Assembly: GCF_001894805.1 (NCBI RefSeq)
Contig: NZ_BCWX01000005.1
Location: 372,001 to 436,000, forward strand
Direction: 5' to 3'
Source of the DNA: Rhodococcus globerulus NBRC 14531
GTDB taxonomy: Bacteria; Actinomycetota; Actinomycetes; Mycobacteriales; Mycobacteriaceae
DNA: 64,000 nt
The notes below the pieces were generated by a model that saw only the letters and a list, made by a program, of their open reading frames with translations, was not told the DNA's origin and ran no database searches. Within the stretch, counting starts at the first letter, position 1. Every line of letters starts with the position of its first letter. Position numbers and translations under genes: made by a program. Shown here piece after piece: positions 36,798 through 46,279 of the stretch.

Positions 36798-38036
36798 CTA
36801 AGGATAACGACGTGCTGCGCGGGCGTTGAAGGTCATCATGACCAGGCACAAGACTGCTCCGATGATCGACAGTTCGATTATCGCGGTCTGCATCCCTTGG
36901 ACGGTGATGGCGATGCCCGCGAGAATGGACGGTATCGCCAACCCCGCGTAACTGACGGTAAAGAACGCCGCGAGAATCGCGCCGTGGCTTTCGCGGGCGT
37001 GTGCTCGCGCCGCGGCGTTGACTCGTTTCATGCCGCCGGCAAACACCAATCCGTGCCCGGCGCCGACCACAATGGTGACAACGCTCAGCAGTGCGAGGCT
37101 CGGAACGATATCGACGACAAGCAACCCGATCATCCCGAGAGCCAGAATTCCGAGACCGACGATCGTGGACGTGCGGGGGTCCATCCGGCTGCCACCGAGT
37201 TGAGCGATCACGGAGCAGATCATGACCAGTGCGGCAGCGCCGCCGGCAAGTAGAAGATTGTTGATCCCGAGCAAGCTGGTCATCCAGGACGGGACTACGG
37301 ATTGGAACAGGCCGACCGCTCCCCAGGAGAGTGCGACAGCAAGTGAACTGAGCCAGAACGTTTGCTGGATTACCGCGGGAACGCGGGGAATCTGGAACAG
37401 GCTCTTCGGGCGAGCGGTCCTTGTGCCGCGCGGTAGCAGCAACAGAACGATGAGGGCGGGAACAAACGCGACAAGGAAAATCAGGTACGGCAGGCGCAGC
37501 GGTTGGGGCAGGTATTGCGCAATTGCGCCCGAGACCAGCGGTCCCAGCGCGCCCCCGAGCGCACCCGTCACAGTGGAGACGAGAGCTGCGCGACGGTGAT
37601 CGAACGTCGGCTCCTGTTCAACGAGCGCAGCGCTACCGGCGGCGCTGACTGCGCCCACCGCAATTCCTTGTGCGATCCGACCGAGAAACAGCCAGACGGT
37701 GGCGTCGGCAAAAGCGAGGACAAGCGTTCCGGCGACGCTCAAAGCCAGTGACATCAGGAGCACGGCGCGTCGGCCGAGAAAGTCGGAGAGTGGGCCGAAG
37801 AACAGCAGCGCCGGCACCAACCCAGCGACGTAGACGCCGTAGATGAGCGTCTGGATTGTGGGCGTGAATCCGAACTCGCTGCGGTAGAGCCCGTAGACGG
37901 AGGTGGGCATGTTCGCGCCGAGCAGGATCACGGTGAGGACATAGCCGACACCGTAGAAGTGTCGATTGGTCCGGCGGGTTGCGGTTTGCGCGGCGAGTGC
38001 TGTCGTGGACGTGGGAAACCCCCTCCTCAAATACAT
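36798..38036 (-). CDS. MFS transporter
   Basis: A 412-residue MFS carrier with 12 hydrophobic segments. The loop between helices 2 and 3 reads GPLSDFLGRRAVLL, the MFS signature of drug exporters. The ATG at 38036 is chosen because AGGA lies seven bases upstream; the frame upstream has no membrane character. It is divergent from a GntR regulator, which probably controls it, and is followed by the SBF-like gene. Confidence 0.85.
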   Translation of the reverse strand: MYLRRGFPTSTTALAAQTATRRTNRHFYGVGYVLTVILLGANMPTSVYGLYRSEFGFTPTIQTLIYGVYVAGLVPALLFFGPLSDFLGRRAVLLMSLALSVAGTLVLAFADATVWLFLGRIAQGIAVGAVSAAGSAALVEQEPTFDHRRAALVSTVTGALGGALGPLVSGAIAQYLPQPLRLPYLIFLVAFVPALIVLLLLPRGTRTARPKSLFQIPRVPAVIQQTFWLSSLAVALSWGAVGLFQSVVPSWMTSLLGINNLLLAGGAAALVMICSVIAQLGGSRMDPRTSTIVGLGILALGMIGLLVVDIVPSLALLSVVTIVVGAGHGLVFAGGMKRVNAAARAHARESHGAILAAFFTVSYAGLAIPSILAGIAITVQGMQTAIIELSIIGAVLCLVMMTFNARAARRYP

Positions 38037-38107
38037 GGGTCGTCCTACGTATCGTAAGGGAGTGGAACGAATGGCGCGAACGGCGCGAATGCTGTGAGGA
38101 TGGTCAG

Positions 38108-38776
38108 ATGACTGTGGTTCGCAAGGAATCGGCGTACGAACAATCCCTCGAGTGGATGCGTGCGCAGATCGCGGACGGTTCGTGGACCGTCGGTAATCGC
38201 ATCCCGACGGAGCCGGAACTGATGAGTGTCCTGGGCGTCGGGCGGAACACTGTCCGAGAGGCAATCAAGACCCTGACATCCACCGGGGTGCTCGAGATCA
38301 GGCGGGGATCGGGCACCTTTGTCCGGGCGCGGACGGATATCGGCGGTCTGCTGGGCCGCCACGCCGCGGTCGAAGAGATGACGTACGTCTTCGAGGTGCG
38401 TCGGGCGCTCGAGGTCGAGGCGGTCCGATTGGCGTGCGAGCGGCGCACGGACGAGGACGTCCGGATTCTGCATGAGCTGGCGGAGAAGCGAGACCACGCC
38501 GGGGACGATTTTGTCGAGGTCGATCTCGGCTTCCACATCGCGGTTGTCGAGGCCGCACACAATCCGGTTCTGAAGGAATTGTTTGCCGGCATCCTCGAAA
38601 CCGTTCGAGCCACCTACAACGTGACGGAAGGTGTGCACCCGCCGTCATTGACGTCGCTGCATCACCGAGGAGTCGCGGCAGCCATCGCGGACCGAGATGT
38701 CAACAGAGCCCGCAGCGCCGCGTGTGGCTATCTCGAGAAGACGAAGGAAGCGATCGGGTCGAGCGCGATCGATTAA
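38108..38776 (+). CDS. GntR-family (FadR/FCD type) regulator
   Basis: A 222-residue regulator. The winged helix is at residues ~10-75 (LEWMRAQIADGSW, IPTEPELMSVLGVGRNTVRE, GVLEIRRGSGTFV), and the FCD ligand domain follows with FEVRRALEVEAVRLA and DLGFHIAVVEAAHNPVL, where the Asp/His residues would bind a metal. ATG at 38108 with GAGGA upstream. The 71 bases to the divergent MFS gene should hold its operator. The effector is unknown; FCD proteins often sense small organic acids. Confidence 0.88.
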   Translation: MTVVRKESAYEQSLEWMRAQIADGSWTVGNRIPTEPELMSVLGVGRNTVREAIKTLTSTGVLEIRRGSGTFVRARTDIGGLLGRHAAVEEMTYVFEVRRALEVEAVRLACERRTDEDVRILHELAEKRDHAGDDFVEVDLGFHIAVVEAAHNPVLKELFAGILETVRATYNVTEGVHPPSLTSLHHRGVAAAIADRDVNRARSAACGYLEKTKEAIGSSAID

Positions 38777-39729
38777 CTGCTCCGGGCGTCGGCGAGGCTG
38801 TTCAATGCGCCGGCGATGTCGTCGGCTTTCGGGGTGGTGACGGTGAGCTTGTCGCCGCCCGCAAAAGTAATGACGACCGCGGGGCCGGTGCGTGTGACGA
38901 TGCCGTAGTTGCGACGCCCCTTGCTCTTGAGTCCCCAGCCGCCGAAATCCGCAAATGGTTTGATCTCCGCGACCTTGGCACCGACAACCTCGTCGACGCC
39001 GTAAGTCATCGCAGGCATGCCCATGTTGAACACCTTGATCTCGGTGGTGTCGACAACAACGCGGAAGCGAACGAGGGTCACGCAGAACACGGCAAGCACG
39101 AGGAACAGTGCCAAGAACCAGACGGAGCTGACCAAGCCGAGGATGATTCCGGGCGCCGCCATGATCAGTCCGAAGATCACGGAACCCTTGGTGGAGAACC
39201 CGACGTCGTCGGTGATGGGCAGTGCAGCGTCGCTACGGGGCAGAGCGCGGTTCGGAGCTTCCGTCGCCGCGGTGCGCTGGCGATAGTCGCGTAGCAACGA
39301 CGCTCCGAGCAGGCCGACGACGCATCCTCCGAGCGCTCCGGCCGCGAGGGCTCCGATGGGCGCGGGAACGGCCGACGGGTCGACCACGTCGAGTTGAGCG
39401 TGGAGCGATGCGACCTGGCCACCGGTGATGATGCCCACCACGATCAGGCCGAGGACGATCATGAATCGACGCATCATCAGCATCGCGGGCGCGAGAGCTG
39501 CGATTGCCGAGAGTCCGGCGCCGAACAGAATGGTCAGCAGAGCAAATGTCCACGCGCTGGTCGTGGGTGTCGCAAAGCCGTCGGCCGATGTCATGGACCA
39601 GTGCGTGGCGATCTTGTCGGGGAGCCGGGGGTCCCACAGTGTTGTGAGTACAACGCCGCCGAGCGCGCACAGCACGGGGACAAGGAGACCGAAGAATGCC
39701 CCGGCGGGATCGATTACACGATGTTTCAC
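38773..39729 (-). CDS. DUF1648-domain membrane protein with PH-like C-terminus
   Basis: A 318-residue membrane protein. The N-terminal ~50 residues match DUF1648 (LPDKIATHWSMTSADGFA), with helices near residues 10, 60, 95 and 120, and two more helices near residues 180-215. The last ~90 residues are soluble and resemble a bacterial PH domain (VDTTEIKVFNMGMP, IVTRTGPAVVITFAGGDKL). The start is uncertain: GTG 39729 is used, and a TTG at 39738 overlaps the stop of the SdpI gene. DUF1648 is the other half of SdpI-type immunity proteins, and here the SdpI half is the gene just upstream. Confidence 0.75.
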   Translation of the reverse strand: MKHRVIDPAGAFFGLLVPVLCALGGVVLTTLWDPRLPDKIATHWSMTSADGFATPTTSAWTFALLTILFGAGLSAIAALAPAMLMMRRFMIVLGLIVVGIITGGQVASLHAQLDVVDPSAVPAPIGALAAGALGGCVVGLLGASLLRDYRQRTAATEAPNRALPRSDAALPITDDVGFSTKGSVIFGLIMAAPGIILGLVSSVWFLALFLVLAVFCVTLVRFRVVVDTTEIKVFNMGMPAMTYGVDEVVGAKVAEIKPFADFGGWGLKSKGRRNYGIVTRTGPAVVITFAGGDKLTVTTPKADDIAGALNSLADARSS

Positions 39730-39736
39730 GTGAATC
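39723..39736. promoter_or_regulatory. parS: parS-like site (one mismatch), 26 kb from the cluster
   Basis: GTTTCACGTGAATC differs from the consensus at one base. It spans the end of the SdpI gene and the start of the DUF1648 gene. A secondary ParB site is possible. Confidence 0.5.
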
Positions 39737-40214
39737 AATGAGTCGGCTGGCAAGCATCCTTGAGCGAACAGGCACCGCAGGAGCCGGTGCCGCAGTCGGC
39801 GGCATTTGCCTTGGTTTCGGGGGTTTCGGCCGCGGGTTCTTCGGTGTGTCCGCAGTTGCAGTCGTTGCCGCAACCGCTCTGCTCGGGCAGGGCTGCGGCC
39901 GCTCGGGCGCCGATGCTGCCGCCGAAACCAGCGGTGAACACTGCGCCCACCACGGCGACAAGAGCGATGCCGAGGCCCATGGCGGTGCTCATCGTCAACG
40001 CGCCGATGCCACCGAGAACGAGGAGGCCTGCCGCAGCGGCCATCGTCGGGCCTGCCACCTTGTTGGCGAGCGCAAACGATTCTTCGCTTCGCAACGTATC
40101 CGGGGTCCGGATACCCGCCCAGCGGTTACGCGGAAGCTTGCCGATCAGTCCGGCAACAGCGACTCCACCAACGGCAAGAGCGAGCACGAACAGCACTACA
40201 GCAACAACGATCAC
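39735..40214 (-). CDS. SdpI/YhfL family membrane protein with Cys-rich tail
   Basis: A 159-residue protein. The first ~110 residues hold three membrane helices and the SdpI/YhfL motif NRWAGIRTPDTLRSEESF near residue 30. B. subtilis SdpI, with this fold plus DUF1648, is an immunity and signalling protein for the SdpC toxin. Here the C-terminal ~45 residues are hydrophilic and contain seven cysteines (CGNDCNCGH and CGTGSCGACSLKDAC), which could bind metal or form disulfides. ATG at 40214. It precedes the DUF1648 gene on the same strand. Confidence 0.82.
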   Translation of the reverse strand: MIVVAVVLFVLALAVGGVAVAGLIGKLPRNRWAGIRTPDTLRSEESFALANKVAGPTMAAAAGLLVLGGIGALTMSTAMGLGIALVAVVGAVFTAGFGGSIGARAAAALPEQSGCGNDCNCGHTEEPAAETPETKANAADCGTGSCGACSLKDACQPTH

Positions 40215-40316
40215 CCATACAGGATAGGCGCGAGTGGAGTTGATGGTATGCCCGGGTGGCGCAGGCTCTACCCTGGTTAACGGTATTCAACGGCAGCCAA
40301 GTAGATAGCGACCACA

Positions 40317-43163
40317 GTGACCGAGTCTCCGCAGTCCCCCGATTCACCAGTCGACGCCACCCCGCAACACCGCTACACCGCGGAGCTTGCCGGCCAGATC
40401 GAGCAGCGCTGGCAGGACCGCTGGAGCGAGGAGGGCACGTTCAACGCGCCCAATCCGGTCGGTCCGCTCTCCTCCCCCGACGGCGTGCCCGCCGACAAGC
40501 TGTTCGTTCAGGACATGTTCCCGTACCCCTCGGGTTCGGGTCTGCACGTCGGCCACCCGCTCGGCTACATCGCCACCGACGTCTTTGCGCGCTTCCATCG
40601 CATGCACGGCCGCAACGTCCTGCACACCCTCGGCTACGACGCCTTCGGTCTGCCGGCCGAGCAGTACGCCGTGCAGACGGGTACCCACCCGCGCACGACC
40701 ACCGAAGCGAACATCGCCAACATGAAGCGTCAGCTCCGACGCCTGGGCCTGGGCCATGACGAGCGTCGTAGCCTGGCGACGACGGATGTCGACTTCTATC
40801 ACTGGACGCAGTGGATCTTCCTGCAGATCCACGGCGCGTGGTACGACAAGGCGGCCGGCAAGGCCCGTCGTATCTCGGAGCTGGAAGCCGAGTTCGAGTC
40901 CGGTGAGCGCGCTGTCGACGACGGCCGCGACTGGGCTTCTCTGACCGTGGCCGAGAAGGCCAAGGTTGTGGACTCGTACCGCCTTGTCTACCAGTCCGAT
41001 TCGATGGTGAACTGGTGCCCCGGTCTGGGTACCGTTCTGGCCAACGAAGAGGTCACTGCCGACGGTCGTAGCGACCGCGGCAACTTCCCCGTCTTCCGCA
41101 AGCACCTCCAGCAGTGGATGATGCGCATCACCGCGTACTCCGACCGCCTGGTCGACGATCTCGAATACCTGGATTGGCCGGACAAGGTCAAGGCCATGCA
41201 GCGCAACTGGATCGGCCGCTCGTACGGCGCCGAAGTTACCTTTGCGGCAGGTGAATACGGCATCGACGTGTTCACGACGCGTCCCGACACGTTGTTCGGT
41301 GCCACGTACGTGACGCTGGCTCCCGAGCACGATCTCGTCGACAAGCTTGTTGCCGACGAATGGCCGGAAGGCGTCGACGCACGCTGGACCGGTGGCGCCA
41401 CCACTCCTGCGGAAGCTGTTGCGGCATACCGTAAGTCGATCGCTGCCAAGACGGACCTGGAGCGTCAGGAAAACAAGGAGAAGACCGGCGTCTTCCTCGG
41501 TTCCTACGCGATCAACCCCGTCAACGGCCACAAGGTTCCGGTCTTCATCGCCGATTACGTTCTGACCGGCTACGGTACCGGCGCGATCATGGCTGTTCCG
41601 GGACACGATCACCGTGACTGGGAGTTCGCCAACGCTTTCGGTCTCGATATTCTCGAAGTTATTGCCGGCGGCGATGTTTCGGAGGCCGCGTACTCCGGTG
41701 ACGGCGCTCTGGTGAATTCCGACTACCTTGACGGTCTGGACGTGGCTGAGGCCAAGGCCACCGTCATCAGCAAGCTCGAGGAGTCCGGTCACGGCAAGGG
41801 CACCATCCAGTACAAGCTGCGCGACTGGCTCTTCGCGCGTCAGCGTTACTGGGGCGAGCCTTTCCCGATCGTGTACGACGCTGCCGGAAACGCGCATGCT
41901 CTACCGGATTCGGCTCTGCCGGTGGTTCTTCCGGAGGTCGAGGACTACGCACCCGTGTCCTTCGATCCGGACGACGCCAACTCAGAGCCCTCTCCCCCGC
42001 TGAACAAGGCAACCGACTGGGTCAACGTCGAACTCGACCTCGGCGACGGCCTGCAGACCTACCACCGCGACACCAACGTCATGCCGCAGTGGGCCGGTAG
42101 CTCGTGGTACCAGCTGCGCTACATCGACCCCACCAACCAGGACACATTCTGCGATCCGCAGAACGAGGCCTACTGGACGGGCCCGCGTCCGGAGCTGCAC
42201 GGCCCCAACGATCCCGGTGGAGTCGACCTCTACGTCGGCGGCGTCGAGCACGCGGTGCTGCACCTGCTGTACTCGCGGTTCTGGCACAAGGTGCTCTTCG
42301 ACCTGGGCTATGTGTCCTCGAGCGAGCCGTACCGTCGCCTGTACAACCAGGGCTACATCCAGGCCTTCGCGTACACCGATGCCCGTGGCGTCTACGTGCC
42401 CGCCGAAGAGGTCGTCGAGAAGGACGGCAAGTACTTCTACGACGGCGCCGAGGTCAACCGTGAGTACGGCAAGATGGGCAAGAGCCTGAAGAATGCCGTT
42501 GCGCCGGACGAGATTTGCGCCGAATTCGGTGCGGACACGCTCCGTGTGTACGAGATGTCGATGGGTCCGCTGGACACCTCGCGTCCCTGGGCGACCAAGG
42601 ACGTCGTCGGTGCTGCACGCTTCCTGCAGCGCGTGTGGCGCGTTGTCATCGACGAGGAGACCGGAAAGCCCCGCGTCACCGACGAGGCCCCGGGTGAAGA
42701 GACGCTTCGTGCACTCAACAAGGCAATCGCCGGTGTCAGCGAGGATTACACCGCGCTGCGCGACAACACTGCGGCCGCCAAGCTGATCGAGTACAACAAC
42801 CACCTCACCAAGGCCTTCCCCGGCGGCGCTCCGCGCTCCGCCGTCGAACCGCTGGTGCTGATGCTCGCTCCCCTGGCACCGCACCTGGCAGAAGAGCTGT
42901 GGTCACGCCTCGGTCACACGGAATCCCTTGCGCACGGGCCCTTCCCGGCTGTCGAGGAGAAGTGGCTCGTCGAGGACACCGTCGAGTACCCGATCCAGGT
43001 CAACGGCAAGGTGCGTAGCCGCATCAGCGTCCCGGCGGATGCCGATCGCAAGGCTGTCGAGGAGATCGCCCTGGCCGACGAGAAGATCGTTGCCCTGCTC
43101 GAGGGCAATGCGCCCCGCAAGGTGATCGTCGTGCCCGGCAAGATGGTGAACATCGTCCTCTAG
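40317..43163 (+). CDS. leuS: Leucyl-tRNA synthetase
   Basis: LeuRS of 948 residues, which charges tRNA-Leu and edits errors. The HIGH-type motif is HVGH at residues 77-80, the KMSKS-type motif is KMGKS near residue 719, and the editing (CP1) domain lies between. The C-terminus ends in [16 protein letters not shown] and [13 protein letters not shown], usual for the family. Start GTG at 40317. A strong terminator follows it. Confidence 0.98.
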   Translation: MTESPQSPDSPVDATPQHRYTAELAGQIEQRWQDRWSEEGTFNAPNPVGPLSSPDGVPADKLFVQDMFPYPSGSGLHVGHPLGYIATDVFARFHRMHGRNVLHTLGYDAFGLPAEQYAVQTGTHPRTTTEANIANMKRQLRRLGLGHDERRSLATTDVDFYHWTQWIFLQIHGAWYDKAAGKARRISELEAEFESGERAVDDGRDWASLTVAEKAKVVDSYRLVYQSDSMVNWCPGLGTVLANEEVTADGRSDRGNFPVFRKHLQQWMMRITAYSDRLVDDLEYLDWPDKVKAMQRNWIGRSYGAEVTFAAGEYGIDVFTTRPDTLFGATYVTLAPEHDLVDKLVADEWPEGVDARWTGGATTPAEAVAAYRKSIAAKTDLERQENKEKTGVFLGSYAINPVNGHKVPVFIADYVLTGYGTGAIMAVPGHDHRDWEFANAFGLDILEVIAGGDVSEAAYSGDGALVNSDYLDGLDVAEAKATVISKLEESGHGKGTIQYKLRDWLFARQRYWGEPFPIVYDAAGNAHALPDSALPVVLPEVEDYAPVSFDPDDANSEPSPPLNKATDWVNVELDLGDGLQTYHRDTNVMPQWAGSSWYQLRYIDPTNQDTFCDPQNEAYWTGPRPELHGPNDPGGVDLYVGGVEHAVLHLLYSRFWHKVLFDLGYVSSSEPYRRLYNQGYIQAFAYTDARGVYVPAEEVVEKDGKYFYDGAEVNREYGKMGKSLKNAVAPDEICAEFGADTLRVYEMSMGPLDTSRPWATKDVVGAARFLQRVWRVVIDEETGKPRVTDEAPGEETLRALNKAIAGVSEDYTALRDNTAAAKLIEYNNHLTKAFPGGAPRSAVEPLVLMLAPLAPHLAEELWSRLGHTESLAHGPFPAVEEKWLVEDTVEYPIQVNGKVRSRISVPADADRKAVEEIALADEKIVALLEGNAPRKVIVVPGKMVNIVL

Positions 43164-43588
43164 GGCCTTCGGCCCCGTGCGCCCTTTTGGTAGTTCCGGC
43201 TACCAGAAGGGCGCACTTTTTTGTCTTGAATCCGACGACACGATCGGGATGGCCGCTGAGCGTCATCGTCAAGTACTGGGTGGTCGGTATTCCATTAGCC
43301 AAGACCGCCGAATACTTCGGCATCCAGTTCGACCTGGAAATCGTTGCCTTGGCTCACAATTCAGTCACTGCCAGGCTCGCGATTGAGGCTGCCGTTCAGT
43401 CGTTGTCCTGATTGTCCCGCTCCGCGGAACATGACGTAGCGCGCGTTCGACGCGAGGGCTGTGATGCAGGTAACACGTTACCGAGATCGGTAGCTGTCGT
43501 TCACCGCACTTCCCAGCAAGGCCCCCGGTTGGCTGTATTCGACAGGGGGTCAATCGAATTCGCAGATTTCCCGAAAGGATCTCCAGCC
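43164..43588. other. Intergenic region after leuS
   Basis: A 425-base stretch holding the leuS terminator and no confident gene. A frame of about 60 codons from a TTG at 43226 to a stop at 43409-43411 (containing KYWVVGIPLAKTAEYFGI) reads like protein but has no ribosome-binding site and overlaps the terminator T-run, so I do not annotate it as a gene. AAAGGA near 43574 serves the next gene. Confidence 0.5.
43177..43222 (+). terminator. Intrinsic terminator after leuS
   Basis: A long stem of about 17 pairs with internal mismatches (GTGCGCCCTT pairs with AAGGGCGCAC, and GGTAG with CTACC) is followed by TTTTTT (43217-43222). It lies just after the leuS stop. Confidence 0.93.
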
Positions 43589-45094
43589 ATGGCGTCTGAT
43601 GTCCACAGCTCCGGTTCGTCTCCCAGTCTGTCCGAACCGACATCGATACCGGAGCGGTGGACTCCGCGACTGGTGTTCTCGCTGGCGTCAATCGTTCTAC
43701 TCCTGGAAATGCTCGCAGTGAGCTACATGATGATTTCCACGGCGTTGCCCGCAATTTCGGTGCACTATCAAACGACGCAGGGAGCCTGGCTGCTGACGTC
43801 TTTCCTGCTGCTGGGTGCGGTTGCGTCGCCACTGCTCGGCAAGCTGGCAGACATGTACGGCAAGCGAAAAATCCTGCTCCTTGCGGTTGCGGGTGCAGCA
43901 GTCGGATCCTTCATCTCGGCGATCGCGCCGAGCTATGCCGTCCTGATTCTGGGCCGGGCGCTGACGGGTCTGCTCGTTCCGTGCTTGTTCTTGAGCTACT
44001 CCCTTATTCGAGATGTGTTTCCGCCGAAAACTGTTGCGCTGGCAGTCAGTATCGCAACTTCCGGTATGGGTCTGATCGCTATTCCGGCGCCGTTCCTCAC
44101 GGGTTGGTTGATCGACAACCACGGTTTCCGGAGCATCTTCTGGTTCTTCTTCGTCGGGTTGATCATCCTTGGCGGCATGATCTTCGCTTCGACGGCGGAA
44201 TCTGCTGTGCGACTACGCTCGTCGGTCGATCTGATCGGTGCGGCGCTCCTCGGATCGGGTATCGCAGGAATTCTGATCGGCGTCAGCTTCGGTCCGACCT
44301 GGGGCTGGAAGAGTGGTTCGACGCTGGCTTATCTGATCGGCGGCGTCGCGCTACTGATCGCGTGGGTGGCCTCTGCTCGCGCCATCCGTGAGCCGCTGAT
44401 CGACCTGCGCTACTTCGGTAAGCGTTCGGTGATGCTCACTGCCGTCGGCGCAGGGTTCTGCTACGGCGCTTCGGGCGTATTCACGATTCTGCTACCGATG
44501 ATGGTGATGACCCCAGCAGTCCTCGGGTTGGGATACGGATTCGGCGTCACGGCAGAAGGATTCGCGATCTTCCAGGCGCCTCTGGGCGGCATGGTAGTGG
44601 TCGGTGGCTTGATCGTCGGCTTCCTCGTTGGCCGCAACATCCGACCTCGTCTGCTGATGATCATCGGCATGACCCTCATGGCGGTCGGGTTCACCTTGAC
44701 AGCGACCATCCACGACAACAAGCCGCTGCTCATCATCTTTGCCGGAATCTTCGGCGTCGGTATGGGTATGGGCTATGCATCGATTCCGAACCTGCTCATC
44801 GAAGCAGTGCCGCCGCAGTTGCAGGCAAGCACGGCGAGCATGGTCGCGGTCTTCCAGAGCATCTTCCCCGCGGTCCTTCCCGTCATCGCCTTCACGGTCT
44901 TGAACTCGCACATCGCGATGGCGATGGAGGGCGCTGTGTTCTACACCGACGAGGGCATGCGTATCGCGTTCCTGATCGGCGCTGCTGCAGCAGTTCTCGG
45001 CGCGATCGCAGCTGTGTTCCTGCCGCGAAACATCGTCCAGATCGGCGCAGAAGACGGCGCGGCGCAGGAGACGTCCCTCCTCCCTGCTCACTGA
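43589..45094 (+). CDS. MFS transporter (DHA2-like)
   Basis: A 501-residue membrane protein with about 14 hydrophobic segments. The loop GKLADMYGKRKILLLAV and the LTGLLVPCLFLSYSLIRDVF segment fit the DHA2 drug:H+ antiporter group. ATG at 43589 with AAAGGA upstream; an in-frame ATG 59 codons earlier is in sequence that does not look like protein. The substrate is unknown. Confidence 0.87.
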   Translation: MASDVHSSGSSPSLSEPTSIPERWTPRLVFSLASIVLLLEMLAVSYMMISTALPAISVHYQTTQGAWLLTSFLLLGAVASPLLGKLADMYGKRKILLLAVAGAAVGSFISAIAPSYAVLILGRALTGLLVPCLFLSYSLIRDVFPPKTVALAVSIATSGMGLIAIPAPFLTGWLIDNHGFRSIFWFFFVGLIILGGMIFASTAESAVRLRSSVDLIGAALLGSGIAGILIGVSFGPTWGWKSGSTLAYLIGGVALLIAWVASARAIREPLIDLRYFGKRSVMLTAVGAGFCYGASGVFTILLPMMVMTPAVLGLGYGFGVTAEGFAIFQAPLGGMVVVGGLIVGFLVGRNIRPRLLMIIGMTLMAVGFTLTATIHDNKPLLIIFAGIFGVGMGMGYASIPNLLIEAVPPQLQASTASMVAVFQSIFPAVLPVIAFTVLNSHIAMAMEGAVFYTDEGMRIAFLIGAAAAVLGAIAAVFLPRNIVQIGAEDGAAQETSLLPAH

Positions 45095-45157
45095 GCGGAC
45101 ACGCTGCGCGTGTAGATCCGGGCTGACAGGATTGGGTGTACCGACGAAAGGACTCCC

Positions 45158-45838
45158 ATGACGTTCGCGGATCTGGACGGCGATGAACTGTGGAGTTATC
45201 TGCAGGAGCGTTCAGGATTGCCCGGCCCGCGCGCGAACCTCGCGCTCATGCTCGAGTTCGCGCGCGGCGCCGACAGCGACGACATCCTGCAGGCGGTGGA
45301 GTCCGAAGACGAATACATCCGCTGCTGTGGGATCGTCGGGCTCGGATTCATCCTTGTTCGTTCGCGCGACGAGGCTGTCCTGGACAGTCTGACGGAGGCA
45401 ACCACCAGTGCTTCGTGGCGTGCACGTGAAGGCGCCGCGATGGCTGTTCAGGCGATAGGTGACACGGATCCGGAATTGTTGCGGGCGATCATCGAGCAGT
45501 GGGCACGTTCCGCCCATCCATTGACGCTGCGCGCAGCGGCTGCCGGGATCTGCGAGCCGCGGCTGCTGAAGGACAAGACCAACACTGTGCTGGCCGTCCG
45601 GGTGTGCCGAGACGCTACCGAGTGGATCGTCTCGCAACCAGCTGATTCCCGTCGTGACGCCGACACACGTACTCTCCGGCAGGCGCTCGGATAATGCTGG
45701 AGCGTCGCGGTCGCGGCGGATCCGGAGAACGCCCTGCCGGCATTCGTCTCCCTGGAGGCGTCGGACGACACCGATGTCGTCTGGATCGTCCGGGAGAACC
45801 GGAAGAAGGCTCGCCTGCGCAAGGTGCTCGAAACCTGA
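45158..45838 (+). pseudogene. HEAT-repeat protein interrupted by a TAA codon
   Basis: The frame from ATG 45158 encodes 178 residues with HEAT-like helical repeats (DDILQAVESEDEYIRCCGI, EATTSASWRAREGAAMAVQA) and meets TAA at 45692-45694. Downstream, in the same frame, 47 more codons continue to a TGA at 45836-45838 and encode plausible family sequence (PENALPAFVSLEASDDTDVVW, IVRENRKKARLRKVL). DNA alkylation-repair/HEAT proteins of actinobacteria end in such a segment. A single base change (TAC or TAT to TAA) would explain it. The truncated protein might still be made. Function unknown. Confidence 0.75.
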
Positions 45839-45871
45839 CCCGTGGATCAGAGACGTAGGTTATCCTCAGAA

Positions 45872-45887
45872 TTAGAACCTGTTCTAA
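45872..45887. promoter_or_regulatory. KstR-type operator
   Basis: The perfect palindrome TTAGAACCTGTTCTAA contains TNNAACNNGTTNNA, the consensus of the steroid-catabolism repressor KstR. It lies 17 bases before the isomerase start, with TATCCT (a possible -10) just before it at 45861-45866. Confidence 0.72.
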
Positions 45888-45903
45888 CTACGAGGGGTAG
45901 ACC

Positions 45904-46278
45904 ATGGCACCGTCCGCAGAGGTAATCCGCAAGACCGTCGACGCCTACATCGAGACAGTCGCCACGGGCACTGCCGCCCAGGTTGTGGCCCTGTATGCCG
46001 AGGGTGCAACGGTCGAAGACCCGGTTGGTTCCGACGTGCGCACCACCCGCGAGTCCATTCTCGAGTTCTACTCCGTGATCGAGAACTTCGACCAGGAAGC
46101 TCACCTGCACACCCTCCGCATTGCCGGAAACGAAGCGGCCTTCCACTTCTCGCTGATCACCAAGCTCGGTGAGCAGACGCTGACCATCGCGCCCATCGAC
46201 GTCATGACCTTCGACGACGACGGAAAGATCCTGTCGATGCGCGCATTCTGGAACCAGGAAGACATGATCAGCGCCTGA
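45904..46278 (+). CDS. Ketosteroid isomerase-like (SnoaL fold) protein
   Basis: A 124-residue protein of the steroid delta-isomerase/SnoaL fold. The three catalytic positions of ketosteroid isomerase are present: Tyr15 (DAYIETV), Asp39 (TVEDPVG) and Asp99 (PIDVMT), at nearly the same numbering as the model enzyme. It would move a double bond from position 5 to 4 of 3-oxosteroids. It is preceded by a KstR-type operator and ends one base before the next gene's ATG, so both form one operon. Function is inferred from motifs and the operator. Confidence 0.85.
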   Translation: MAPSAEVIRKTVDAYIETVATGTAAQVVALYAEGATVEDPVGSDVRTTRESILEFYSVIENFDQEAHLHTLRIAGNEAAFHFSLITKLGEQTLTIAPIDVMTFDDDGKILSMRAFWNQEDMISA

Positions 46279-46279
46279 C

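Noticed and set aside
43226..43411. Possible 61-codon gene after leuS
   Set aside because: No ribosome-binding site and a TTG start within a few bases of the leuS terminator T-run; kept only as a note.
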